Below, piece after piece: positions 9,059-17,425 of a stretch of DNA of 64,000 bases. The notes below the pieces were generated by a model, which saw only the letters and a list, made by a program, of their open reading frames with translations, made no database searches and was not told the origin of the DNA. Position 1 is the first letter of the stretch; the number at the start of each line of letters is the position of its first letter. Both the position numbers and the translations under genes were made by a program. Source of the stretch: Thalassobacillus devorans MSP14 (GTDB taxonomy: Bacteria > Bacillota > Bacilli > Bacillales > Halobacillaceae); assembly GCF_000496835.1 (NCBI RefSeq), contig NZ_KI543237.1, positions 328,364 to 392,363 on the forward strand. The letters run 5' to 3'.

Positions 9059-10003
9059 TTATTTATATGTAATTCTCGGATCCAAATACGAATAAAGAAT
9101 ATCAACCAAGAGATTGATAAGCACAAAAACGGTCGCTATGAACAGGACAGCTCCCTGAACAACGGGATAGTCACGCTGGTTGATCGCTGTCAAAACCATC
9201 TGACCTAATCCTGGTAAAGAAAAAATTTGTTCAATAATTACTGTACCACCAAGCAACGTACCGATTTGCATACCGATAATCGTCAAAATAGGAATCATCG
9301 CGTTTTTCAATGCATGATTAAAAATGACAATCCGCTCACTTGCACCCTTGGCACGAATCGTCCGGATGAAATCCTGACGCAGCACTTCTAAAATCGAAGA
9401 CCGGGTCATCCGCATAACCGCTCCAGCCATCGCCGTACCTAACACAAATGCCGGCAAAATCATCATCTGCAGGTTCTTCATAGGGTCTTCGAATAACGAA
9501 ACATAACCAGCTGGCGGATAATAGGAAAACGCCAGCGATAATACCAGTAACAGCAACGTAGCCAAAGCAAAGTTTGGTACTGAAACGCCAAGCAGAGAAA
9601 TGATCCGGACCCCGAAGTCTGTGCTGGTATTCCTTTTCAAGGCGGCTACAATTCCGAGTGGAATAGCGATGATCCAGGAAATGAATGCAGATAACATCGT
9701 CAATTCTAAAGTCAATCCGAAGCGGCTGATGATATCACCCAATATCGGTTTCCCTGTTCGTAATGACACACCAAAATCCCCTGTAAGCACGCCTCCCATC
9801 CACTGCAGGTACTGCTGGTAGATTGGAAGGTTCAGACCGAATTGTTTTTCTAATTGCCTTCTGGCTTCATCCGTTGCTTCCGTTCCAAGGATCGTACTGA
9901 CTACGTCACCAGGGATCATTTTCATAATCAAAAAGATGAATACAGAGATACCGAATAACACAGGTATCAACATGAGTAATCGTCGTAAGATATAAGCAAA
10001 CAT
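9059..10003 (-). CDS. Peptide ABC transporter permease (DppB type)
   Basis: 314 residues with the DppB/OppB layout. The N-terminus FAYILRRLLMLIPVLFGISV is followed by the periplasmic-type loop (VSTILGTEATDEA) and a core of about six membrane segments. An EAA-type loop (LEVLRQDFIRTIRAKGASE) and the conserved end YLDPRITYK are present. It lies downstream of the lipoprotein gene, behind a hairpin at 10033-10061 that may lower its expression relative to the binding protein. Confidence 0.9.
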   Translation of the reverse strand: MFAYILRRLLMLIPVLFGISVFIFLIMKMIPGDVVSTILGTEATDEARRQLEKQFGLNLPIYQQYLQWMGGVLTGDFGVSLRTGKPILGDIISRFGLTLELTMLSAFISWIIAIPLGIVAALKRNTSTDFGVRIISLLGVSVPNFALATLLLLVLSLAFSYYPPAGYVSLFEDPMKNLQMMILPAFVLGTAMAGAVMRMTRSSILEVLRQDFIRTIRAKGASERIVIFNHALKNAMIPILTIIGMQIGTLLGGTVIIEQIFSLPGLGQMVLTAINQRDYPVVQGAVLFIATVFVLINLLVDILYSYLDPRITYK

Positions 10004-10032
10004 GAGGGCTTCACACCTTTATCAAAGTGATG

Positions 10033-10061
10033 AAAAAAGGGCAGAAATCGCTCTCTGCCCT
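10033..10061 (-). terminator. Partial terminator/attenuating hairpin after the binding-protein gene
   Basis: AGGGCAGA paired with TCTGCCCT around an 8-base loop, followed on the minus strand by a T run. It sits between the binding-protein and permease genes, a usual place for partial termination that keeps the lipoprotein in excess. Confidence 0.65.
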
Positions 10062-10067
10062 GTGATT

Positions 10068-11627
10068 TTATTCCATGATGACGACATCGTTGAAATTCTC
10101 AGGCTCATTAGCCGTTGGTGAATAATTATCCACACTATCACGTACAATGAAAAACTTTTCCGGAGAGACTAAGAACAAGTTTGGCGACTGCTCAATGACA
10201 CGCTTTTGCGCTTCATTATAAATCTCTACGCGTTTCTCAGGGTCGATCGTTGTGCGGCCTTCTTCGGCTAGCTGATCAATTTTTTCATCCGAGAATCCCC
10301 AGACGTTGGCTGATCCTTCTGTGGAGAAGAAGAAGCCGATTGAGCGATCCGGGTCCGATCCTGAACTGTTACGTCCGACCAGCATTTCGTGATCTCCGTT
10401 TGTCCAGGTATCAATGTATTGACCCCATTCCAGCTGTCTGATTTCTGCCTTGATGCCGATTGCTTCTAATTGCTGTTGCAACAGCTGAGCGGTGTCGACC
10501 ATATCAGGGTAAGTAGAAGCCGTGGAAATGACGGTTTCAAAACCATCTTCATAGCCTGCCTCTGCTAACAATTCCTTCGCTTTTTCGATGTTTTGCTGGT
10601 AAAGTTCTTCCTGAGTGACGTCGATGGCCCATTGCCCCATGGATTCCGGGATAGGACCTGATAAAACGGCATCTCCCTTCCAGACGACATCAGCAACTTC
10701 CTTACGATCAACAGCAAGGCTGATTGCCTGTCGTACTTTCACATCATTGAACGGCTCTTTATTTACATTGAATCCGACATAGCTATATTCCGTAGATTGA
10801 TAGCTTTTGATTTCCACCCCGTCACTTTTCTCCGCAAGTGGAATTGACTGAGAAGATAACGTAGTGACATGTACCTCTCCCGTACGGATAGCAGCAAGTC
10901 GTGCTGATTCATCCTTCATCGTCAAATAAGTGACACCATCCAATTTCGGCTGGCCTTCTTTATAGTAATCTTCGTTTTTCGATAGTTTGACATGGTTGTC
11001 AGGAAGCCATTCATCTAATTTAAATGGTCCTGTTCCGACAGCGACCTGATTCAAGTCACCATTTTCTTCTACCACTTCTTTCGCCACAATCGCTGCATTC
11101 GTACTTGCAACATAAGAAAGGAAAGGAGCGTATGGCTCAGAAAGCGTAAATTTGATTTCTGTAGGACTGACCACTTCAATAGATTCAACTTTGTCAAAAT
11201 AGGATTTAGCGATAGAAGCTGTCTCTTCGTCCATGATCCGCTCAAAGCTGTATTTCACATCTTCGGCTGTCATTTCCCGGCCATTATGAAACTTGACGCC
11301 TTCTCGCAGTGTGAACACGTAGGTAGTTTCATCCGGCTGTTCCCACTTCTCTGCCAGTTCCGGCTGTACTTTCATGTCTTCATCAAACGTCAATAAGCTG
11401 TCATAAATTTTTTCATAAATACGAATCGACGAATGCGCAGGGACTTTATGCGGATCAAGCCCGGCAGGCTCCTGATCATTCCCTATTTTCAAAACCTGTT
11501 CAGCGGCAGCTTCACCACTTCCACCATCTGCATCTGCTTCATTGCTGGTACCTTCATTGGAACAGGCACTTAATAAAAGTGTCGCCAAGACAATCCCCAT
11601 CAATAAAACCATCCAATTTTTCTTCAT
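10068..11627 (-). CDS. Peptide-binding lipoprotein of ABC transporter (SBP family 5)
   Basis: 519 residues. The signal peptide ends in a lipobox (LLSAC, Cys about 22), so it is a membrane-anchored binding protein. The body matches the OppA/DppA family (GNDQEPAGLDPHKVPAHSS, YVFTLREGVKFHNGREMTAEDV, GTGPFKLDEWLPD). Its start overlaps the stop of the serine hydrolase gene (ATGA), so it is coupled to the cell-wall recycling genes. Muropeptides or free murein peptides are the most likely ligand (inference from neighbours). A general oligopeptide function cannot be excluded. Confidence 0.9.
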   Translation of the reverse strand: MKKNWMVLLMGIVLATLLLSACSNEGTSNEADADGGSGEAAAEQVLKIGNDQEPAGLDPHKVPAHSSIRIYEKIYDSLLTFDEDMKVQPELAEKWEQPDETTYVFTLREGVKFHNGREMTAEDVKYSFERIMDEETASIAKSYFDKVESIEVVSPTEIKFTLSEPYAPFLSYVASTNAAIVAKEVVEENGDLNQVAVGTGPFKLDEWLPDNHVKLSKNEDYYKEGQPKLDGVTYLTMKDESARLAAIRTGEVHVTTLSSQSIPLAEKSDGVEIKSYQSTEYSYVGFNVNKEPFNDVKVRQAISLAVDRKEVADVVWKGDAVLSGPIPESMGQWAIDVTQEELYQQNIEKAKELLAEAGYEDGFETVISTASTYPDMVDTAQLLQQQLEAIGIKAEIRQLEWGQYIDTWTNGDHEMLVGRNSSGSDPDRSIGFFFSTEGSANVWGFSDEKIDQLAEEGRTTIDPEKRVEIYNEAQKRVIEQSPNLFLVSPEKFFIVRDSVDNYSPTANEPENFNDVVIME

Positions 11628-12706
11628 TTGTTTGCCTCCTTTTTATAAAACGCTTTCATAATTTTCTGATGCACATTTTGTCGTAACTCATTCAATGCTT
11701 TAGGATTTTCCATGTGCAAACGGTTCGTCAGCAGCACCGTAATCAACTGATGGCTATCAGAAACCCATAAGGATGTCCCGGTAAAACCTGTGTGTCCATA
11801 GCCTTCAGGGAACATTGGTGCAAATTGCCATCCTAATCCTCTGGCGCCTCCGTAATCCTGTTTGGCAGCCTGGATGACACTTTTATCTATCCACTGCTCG
11901 CCATGCCACACTCCTTCATTCAAATAAAGTTGTCCGAGTTTAGCGACATCTTCTGCATTGGCAAATAATCCCGCATGCCCAGCCACACCATCGAAATAGT
12001 AAAAACTGTTACCATCATTGACCTGGCGGTGAATGGGCTGGTAGAAAGGACGCCATTCATCAAAAGTCAGTTCTCGTTCCCGGCACATCCCCTGCTCGAT
12101 TTGATTGCCGTACTCTGTCGCTGCTATTCTATCCTTCGGTGTATGTAGAGGGTTATAAAAAAGGGTACGTAATCCTAAAGGTTTGGATAGATAATGCTCG
12201 ACAGCCTCATTCAGAGATAGAGAGGTTTCCGTTTCGATAATCTTACCAAGCAGCATGAAATTCAGATCACTGTAGACCGTGCTATTTTCCTTTGGATACT
12301 CGGTCAGGACATCGGCTAGAATCGTGAAAAAACCTTCTTCCCTACGCGTATAAAATGGGTACCAGGCCGGCAGTCCCGAACTATGGCTCAACAAGTCTTG
12401 AACAGACACACCAGACAGTCGTTCTCTTAACGTTTTCGATCCAGCCACTTCCGGCAGCAGCTCATCTACTTTGGCAGATAGTGTAAACGATTGTTCACTC
12501 ACCAGTTTCAGGATAAGCGTGCTCGTGACGATTTTCGTCAGTGAAGCAATATCAAAAACAGTATCCTTCTCCATCGCAACTGGTACAGGCTCACGTACTG
12601 CCGAACCAAAAGCTTCATGAAAAACAACCTCACCCTGTCTCATGACCAGGCAAACCGACCCTGGCACTTCAGCCTGGAGCAGTTTTCTTGCTAGACCTTC
12701 ATTCAT
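11624..12706 (-). CDS. Cytosolic beta-lactamase-family serine hydrolase (AmiE/YbbE-like)
   Basis: 360 residues of the beta-lactamase/class C PBP fold. The catalytic SxxK is S55-L-T-K58, YSDLN takes the YxN position and HTGFTGTS the KTG position. There is no signal peptide. In B. subtilis a protein of this fold (YbbE/AmiE) works as N-acetylmuramyl-L-alanine amidase in muropeptide rescue. Lying between anmK and a peptide importer, this one plausibly cleaves imported muropeptides or their esters inside the cell. D-aminopeptidase or esterase activity is an alternative. It is 19 bp downstream of anmK and overlaps the next gene by 4 bp. Confidence 0.82.
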   Translation of the reverse strand: MNEGLARKLLQAEVPGSVCLVMRQGEVVFHEAFGSAVREPVPVAMEKDTVFDIASLTKIVTSTLILKLVSEQSFTLSAKVDELLPEVAGSKTLRERLSGVSVQDLLSHSSGLPAWYPFYTRREEGFFTILADVLTEYPKENSTVYSDLNFMLLGKIIETETSLSLNEAVEHYLSKPLGLRTLFYNPLHTPKDRIAATEYGNQIEQGMCRERELTFDEWRPFYQPIHRQVNDGNSFYYFDGVAGHAGLFANAEDVAKLGQLYLNEGVWHGEQWIDKSVIQAAKQDYGGARGLGWQFAPMFPEGYGHTGFTGTSLWVSDSHQLITVLLTNRLHMENPKALNELRQNVHQKIMKAFYKKEANK

Positions 12707-12725
12707 TTATGCACCCCCTTCAGCG

Positions 12726-13877
12726 TCATGGCAGCACCAGTTTTCCCATCACAACTGGCTTTTCAGCCCCGGTAGCACTTGGTAGATTATTCGCTGAACC
12801 ATGCAGAAACTCATTCCCAAGTATCGCAAATGTAATGGCTTCCTTCGCATCACTTGAGAACCCGACATCTTCCATGCGAATCACCTTCTGTGATAAAACC
12901 GCATCCAATCCTTCCAGAATTGCAGAATTATGGACACCTCCCCCAGCTACTATCACTTCCTCGGTTGCGTAAGCAGTATCAACAAACGTTTGAATATGGT
13001 AAGCGATGGCTTTGACAGTAAAAGCCGTAATCGTGGCAACCTTATCCTCAAAGGATAAATTCCGCTCACTGCCCGCTTCCCATAATCGTTTCGCTAATTC
13101 CCAGGTATACAGCTCTCGTCCAGTTGTTTTCGGGAGTCCCTGCTTCATATAACTGTCTGCTTTAAAAATCTCTTCCAGCCAATCTTCATCGACTTTGCCA
13201 GCTTGAGCCAGTTTCCCGGCATCATCATATTTCTGTTCGCCATTGGTACCAATCCGGACAAAAGCGTCAATCAATACATTTCCCGGGCCAGTATCCATCG
13301 CCATGACGTCCCAGGTGGCATCACCTGCAGCCAGTACGGTCAAGTTGCTGATACCCCCGATGTTCACGAGAATTCTGCCTGTTTTTTCATCCCGGAATAA
13401 CAGGTCATCCACATAGGGAACCAGCGGGGCCCCCTGGCCGCCAGCTGCCATATCAGAAGGGCGATAATCACCGATGGTAATACAGCCGGTCTTCTCTGCA
13501 ATCACAGCCAGCTCTCCAATTTGCAAAGTCGCAGATTGTTCTGGCATATGAAAGATGGTTTGTCCATGTGAGCTTACAAAATCAACCTCTTGCATGGTGA
13601 GGCCTGCGTTTTTCGTCACCACTTTTGCTGCCTCTGCAAATTTTTCACCAAGCGTTATATTGGCCTTACAGATTTTGTCCACGGTCGATGTGGAGGGGTG
13701 ACACAGAGCCAAAATTTCTTCTGTTTCTTTTACAGAAAAAGCGATACTTTCAAAGGCCCGCAAACGAACGGAAGTCTTTTTTCCATGGTTATGTATCTCG
13801 ACTAATGCAGCATCAATTCCGTCCAGTGATGTTCCTGACATCAGGCCTACAGCCAATTTTGGCGATTTACTTATCAC
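12726..13877 (-). CDS. anmK: Anhydro-N-acetylmuramic acid kinase
   Basis: 383 residues, phosphorylating and opening 1,6-anhydro-MurNAc to MurNAc-6-phosphate in cell-wall recycling. Family markers are the N-terminal GLMSGTSLDGIDAALVEI, GDYRPSDMAAGGQGAPLVPY, NIGGISNLTVL and MDTGPGNVLIDAFV. The start is a GTG with only a weak site (AGGT) before it. A strong GGGGAGGTG lies about 25 bp further up and opens a 10-codon reading frame (GTG to TAA) that runs across the anmK start, so translation may be coupled to this mini-ORF. It is the first gene of a seven-gene operon. Gram-positive bacteria are not thought to make much anhydro-MurNAc, so scavenging of foreign wall material is likely. Confidence 0.9.
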   Translation of the reverse strand: MISKSPKLAVGLMSGTSLDGIDAALVEIHNHGKKTSVRLRAFESIAFSVKETEEILALCHPSTSTVDKICKANITLGEKFAEAAKVVTKNAGLTMQEVDFVSSHGQTIFHMPEQSATLQIGELAVIAEKTGCITIGDYRPSDMAAGGQGAPLVPYVDDLLFRDEKTGRILVNIGGISNLTVLAAGDATWDVMAMDTGPGNVLIDAFVRIGTNGEQKYDDAGKLAQAGKVDEDWLEEIFKADSYMKQGLPKTTGRELYTWELAKRLWEAGSERNLSFEDKVATITAFTVKAIAYHIQTFVDTAYATEEVIVAGGGVHNSAILEGLDAVLSQKVIRMEDVGFSSDAKEAITFAILGNEFLHGSANNLPSATGAEKPVVMGKLVLP

Positions 13878-13948
13878 TTCGATTACCTGTTTGATTCACC
13901 TACACCTCCCCATGAAATATCAAATTTTTCAGAATTTTACTTAGGTTG

Positions 13949-13977
13949 ATTATACAAAATAAAGTTACATTAATCAA
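13949..13977 (-). promoter_or_regulatory. Predicted sigma-A promoter of the anmK operon
   Basis: TTGATT (13972-13977) and TATAAT (13949-13954) on the minus strand with a 17-bp spacer, about 70 bp before anmK. No operator is recognised nearby. Confidence 0.7.
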
Positions 13978-14088
13978 TATAATTCATGTAGTATTATTAC
14001 AAACCATCACGCTTAATCATTAGGGCAGTTTAACAGCTCATATATTTCCGCGAGAACGCGATCCTAGTCAGGGGAGTGATCCCCCATC

Positions 14089-14123
14089 AAAAAACGCACC
14101 CAGGACATCCCATAGGTGCGTTT
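14089..14123 (-). terminator. Terminator after mdh, end of the eut operon
   Basis: AACGCACC paired with GGTGCGTT, then a T run on the minus strand, directly after the mdh stop. It marks the end of the long eutA-to-mdh transcript. Confidence 0.85.
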
Positions 14124-14125
14124 CC

Positions 14126-15061
14126 TTATACAAGAGCTAACACTTCTTTTACTGCTCCGGCTGAACTGTCGAGAGCTTCTTTTTCCTTTTGCGTCAACGG
14201 AAGCTCGATGACGCTTTCGATGCCATGGCCCCCCAAAATAGTAGGTACACCAAGATAAATATTTTCATAGCCATATTCGCCTTCGAGGTAAGCGATGGAA
14301 GGGAGAATCCGCTTCTTATCCTTGACGATTGCTTCCGCCATTTGCACCAATGATGCCGCCGGGGCATAGTAGGCACTGCCCTGTCCGAGCAGGTTGACTA
14401 TTTCACCGCCGCCTTTCCTGGTCCGCTCGACGATGGCTTCCAGCCTGTCTTCAGGAATGAGTTTTTCCAGCGGGATTCCGCCGGCGTAAGAGTAGCGGAC
14501 TAACGGAACCATGCTGTCTCCGTGGCCGCCTAAGACAAAACCGGATACATCTTCGACGGAAACGCCTAGCTCCTGGGCTACAAAGGTATTGAAACGGGCT
14601 GTATCAAGGACGCCAGATTGTCCGATGACCCTGTTCTTTGGAAACCCTGTCGTCTTATAACAGACATATGTCATCGCATCGACGGGGTTACTTAACACCA
14701 GAATATAACTATCCGGGGCGTAACGGACGATGTTTTCCGAGACCTCTTTCATGATTTTCGCATTGGTCGCGACAAGGTCGTCCCTGCTCATTCCCGGTTT
14801 ACGTGGGATGCCGGCAGTGATGATAACCATGTCGGCGTCCTCGATATCTTTATAATCAGCCGTTCCCGTAATAGTGGAATCAAATTTCTGTACAGGACTT
14901 GCCTCAAGCATATCCAATGCTTTTCCTTTTGTCGGGTATTTCATTGAGGGAATATCGACTAACACAACATCCCCAAGTTCTTTTTGAGCAATCATCAGAG
15001 CGGCTGTGGTACCAGTAAAACCCGCACCGATGACTGCGAATTTCCTTCGTTTAAACGCCAT
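14126..15061 (-). CDS. mdh: Malate dehydrogenase (LDH-like type), last gene of the eut operon
   Basis: 311 residues, the normal Bacillus Mdh length. It has a Rossmann GAGFTGTT motif, the catalytic His in GGHGDSMVP and Arg residues in [11 protein letters not shown]. Arg where lactate dehydrogenases have Gln marks malate/oxaloacetate specificity. It has a clear SD (GGAGG) 33 bp after the shell-protein gene and shares the terminator, so it belongs to the eut transcript. No encapsulation-type terminal helix is present. The usual home of Bacillus mdh is the citZ-icd-mdh cluster, so this is either relocated or a second copy. It might re-oxidise NADH made by EutE (inference). Confidence 0.9.
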   Translation of the reverse strand: MAFKRRKFAVIGAGFTGTTAALMIAQKELGDVVLVDIPSMKYPTKGKALDMLEASPVQKFDSTITGTADYKDIEDADMVIITAGIPRKPGMSRDDLVATNAKIMKEVSENIVRYAPDSYILVLSNPVDAMTYVCYKTTGFPKNRVIGQSGVLDTARFNTFVAQELGVSVEDVSGFVLGGHGDSMVPLVRYSYAGGIPLEKLIPEDRLEAIVERTRKGGGEIVNLLGQGSAYYAPAASLVQMAEAIVKDKKRILPSIAYLEGEYGYENIYLGVPTILGGHGIESVIELPLTQKEKEALDSSAGAVKEVLALV

Positions 15062-15093
15062 GATCCAACCTCCATCATAGGTGTTTTATACAA

Positions 15094-15495
15094 TCAGGCT
15101 TCCTTATCTGTATCAGATTCCAGAGTTTCTTCAGCATTGTTTTTCTTGGTGGTTTTCCTGCGTCCTGCCGGTTTCTTTGCCGCTTGAGGCGGTACTACAG
15201 GCGGCTTTGCTTCTTTTTGTGGTTCCTTTTTCTTTAAAACTTCCCTGGTTGCATCATCAGGATGCGGGATGACATAGTAAGAAACAAGTTCACCGACACG
15301 CTGGGCTGCGTCTTTTCCCGCATCAACAGCAGCCTGGACAGCTCCCACATCGCCTTCTACAAATACCGTCACTAATGCTGCATCAATTTTTTCCTGGTTA
15401 ACTAATGACACATTCGCTGACTTTACCATCACATCTGCAGCTTCAATGGACCCAATCAGCCCTCTTGTTTCAACCATTCCTAAAGCTTTAGCCAT
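15094..15495 (-). CDS. Microcompartment shell protein with Lys/Arg/Pro-rich tail
   Basis: About 133 residues. The in-frame GTG at 15504 is less likely than the ATG at 15495, which sits 6 bp after GAGGTG. Residues 1-90 form a single BMC domain ([38 protein letters not shown]) of the hexameric EutM/PduA type. The rest is a low-complexity tail rich in Lys, Arg and Pro ([18 protein letters not shown]) ending acidic. EutK also carries a C-terminal nucleic-acid-binding extension, but this tail has no recognisable HTH. It may bind RNA/DNA or cargo. The gene overlaps eutN by 8 bp. Confidence 0.85.
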   Translation of the reverse strand: MAKALGMVETRGLIGSIEAADVMVKSANVSLVNQEKIDAALVTVFVEGDVGAVQAAVDAGKDAAQRVGELVSYYVIPHPDDATREVLKKKEPQKEAKPPVVPPQAAKKPAGRRKTTKKNNAEETLESDTDKEA

Positions 15496-15772
15496 TTCCT
15501 TCACCTCTTTCTACCTCGACAGCATCAATGATGCCTATAATCAACGCATCAATCGGCAATGTTTTATTTTCATCCATATAGGAAGCGGCACTGCCTCTGG
15601 TTACCATGACTTTGTCACCGACCCCCGCTCCAATCCGATCGACGGCGATGAAATTGGATGGCCGGGAAGCCGACAGGGATGCCTCAGGCTGGACAACCAG
15701 GAACTTCAAGCCGGTGAGACCATCTTCTTTCCGTGTTGCCCAAATATTACCGACCACTTCTCCTACAATCAT
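15488..15772 (-). CDS. eutN: Microcompartment vertex protein EutN/CcmL family
   Basis: 94 residues of the pentameric shell protein family that caps the vertices. [35 protein letters not shown] and [15 protein letters not shown] are typical. It has a strong SD (GAGGAGG) and overlaps its neighbours by a few bases on both sides, showing tight coupling with the shell genes. Confidence 0.92.
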   Translation of the reverse strand: MIVGEVVGNIWATRKEDGLTGLKFLVVQPEASLSASRPSNFIAVDRIGAGVGDKVMVTRGSAASYMDENKTLPIDALIIGIIDAVEVERGEGNG

Positions 15773-16428
15773 GTGCCGACCTCCTCTGCCTCATATTCAA
15801 TAATTTTGATGTTACGTTCTCTTGCCGTGTCCCTTGCTAATGGGGTAACGATCGTATGTGTGGACACATGTATCACTCTATCTTGCCATTTTTCCAATAT
15901 CGTCTGGGTCAGCAGTTTTTCTTTGAAAATCCAGTCGTCTCTATTCTCAATTTTACCTTGCCCCAGTTGGTCTACTTCTGTAAAAGAAACCCCATAATCC
16001 AGTAATTTTTCATAATAGCCAATAAGCATTTCTTTATAACGGGCGTTGATGTTCGGAGCTTTCTCGCTATTACTGGCTATCCACCTCAACTTATCGTGTA
16101 AAACAAAATGGATATCGGATCCTTGTAGCATCAATTCAGCAAACAAGCGGCTTTCATCTGTATCCGTTATCCCTGTGGCACTTTTCACCAGGAGATCCTG
16201 GTCAACCTGTAAAAAAACTGCCTGATCTGCATTCTCCTGAACATCGTTATCTGATGGATCCATGACAACCGGCTTCCAATGACGTTCTAAAACCTTGATT
16301 GTCTGTTCATCTACCGCTGCTGCGGATATTACTGAAAGCTTCGGCTTGCCGCCTTCTACTTCACCCATATGCCGTTTCAGCACTTCGACAACAATTTCTT
16401 CAACCATCTGTCTGTCAATCATAGGCAT
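15769..16428 (-). CDS. eut-locus conserved protein of unknown function
   Basis: 219 residues. I recognise this as the kind of protein found next to pduL/eutN in Firmicute eut loci, annotated only as ethanolamine utilization protein (I believe the TIGR02536 family). The N-terminus MIDRQMVEEIVVEVLKRHMG is an amphipathic helix like those that send cargo into microcompartments. The body has no catalytic motif I can name and no CxxC pair. It overlaps pduL by 14 bp and eutN by 4 bp. A role inside the shell is likely, but its reaction is unknown. Confidence 0.7.
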   Translation of the reverse strand: MPMIDRQMVEEIVVEVLKRHMGEVEGGKPKLSVISAAAVDEQTIKVLERHWKPVVMDPSDNDVQENADQAVFLQVDQDLLVKSATGITDTDESRLFAELMLQGSDIHFVLHDKLRWIASNSEKAPNINARYKEMLIGYYEKLLDYGVSFTEVDQLGQGKIENRDDWIFKEKLLTQTILEKWQDRVIHVSTHTIVTPLARDTARERNIKIIEYEAEEVGT

Positions 16429-17074
16429 GACCAGCTTTTATCAATGTAGCCGTATCTCCTGTTCTTACCGAAGCTGCGTTGGCTTCGTCGGTATCGATAT
16501 GCATTTCGAGTTTATATCTCGACGAGACACGGATCAGAATATTTTCAAACGTGAGCGGTCTTTTTTCACTATCCATTCGCATTTTTACATAGTCACCGTT
16601 ATCTACTCCATATTTCTCCGCATCATCAGGAGCCATGTGGATATGAGCCTGGGCGATGATTAACCCTTCATTAATATAGATGCTTCCTCTTGGCCCGACG
16701 AGTGTAACAGGGGAGGAGCCTTGAATATTGCCAGATTCCCGGATTGGTGGTTTCAATCCAAGTTTGAAAGCGTCTGTCTGGCTCACTTCAACCTGTGTCA
16801 ATTTACGTGCCGGTCCAAGGATCCTCACCTTTTCGATACTTCCTTTCGGCCCGACAATCGTGACCGTTTCATTGGCTGCAAACTGGCCCGGCTGGGATAG
16901 ATCTGCTTTTTTTGTCAGTTCATATCCGGAACCGAACAACTGCTCCAGGTCTTCCTGTTTTAAATGACAATGTCTGGCGGAAACCCCAATTGGAATCTCC
17001 GCCTTGTTTTTGTTGTTTCCTTGAAGCTGTGTCATCACCTCATCAACGATTCGTTCTACATCATATCGCTCCAT
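16415..17074 (-). CDS. pduL: Phosphate propanoyl/acetyltransferase PduL type
   Basis: 219 residues. It converts acyl-CoA and phosphate to acyl-phosphate, here acetyl-CoA from EutE, and recycles CoA inside the shell. Two PduL halves are seen: IPIGVSARHCHLKQEDLEQLFG with the zinc-binding His pair, and GLIIAQAHIHMAPDDAEKYG with the second His set. The N-terminal MERYDVERIVDEVMTQLQG is an encapsulation-type helix. It stands in for EutD. A clear SD is present, and the spacing to eutM is 41 bp. Confidence 0.9.
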   Translation of the reverse strand: MERYDVERIVDEVMTQLQGNNKNKAEIPIGVSARHCHLKQEDLEQLFGSGYELTKKADLSQPGQFAANETVTIVGPKGSIEKVRILGPARKLTQVEVSQTDAFKLGLKPPIRESGNIQGSSPVTLVGPRGSIYINEGLIIAQAHIHMAPDDAEKYGVDNGDYVKMRMDSEKRPLTFENILIRVSSRYKLEMHIDTDEANAASVRTGDTATLIKAGHAYD

Positions 17075-17115
17075 TCCTCAGACCTTCCTTTCCCTTCGAA
17101 CCTGGTGATAAAGAC

Positions 17116-17406
17116 TTATTTATCTAGTTCGACTTTTGGAAGAATGCTGTCCAATTCATTATGAGGGCGAGGGATGACATGGACGGACATCAATTCGCCA
17201 ACACGCTGAGCAGCCGCACTTCCCGATTCCGTCGCTGCTTTTACTGCCCCGACATCACCGCTTACAAGAATAGTCACGATTCCGCCTCCAACATGGACTT
17301 TTCCTACCAGGTTGACATTCGCTGCCTTTACCATTGCGTCTGCTGCTTCCACCGATGCTACTAAACCTTTTGTCTCGATCATTCCTAATGCGCCATTAAG
17401 TGCCAT
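17116..17406 (-). CDS. eutM: Microcompartment hexameric shell protein EutM
   Basis: 96 residues with one BMC domain: [63 protein letters not shown]. Length and sequence fit EutM/PduA, the main facet protein with a central pore for substrate passage. It lies 19 bp after eutE. Confidence 0.93.
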   Translation of the reverse strand: MALNGALGMIETKGLVASVEAADAMVKAANVNLVGKVHVGGGIVTILVSGDVGAVKAATESGSAAAQRVGELMSVHVIPRPHNELDSILPKVELDK

Positions 17407-17425
17407 TTTAAATTCCTCCTAATTT

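Noticed and set aside
11641-11660. cre site at ATAAAACGCTTTCA
   Set aside because: Two mismatches at key positions and located in coding sequence; probably chance.
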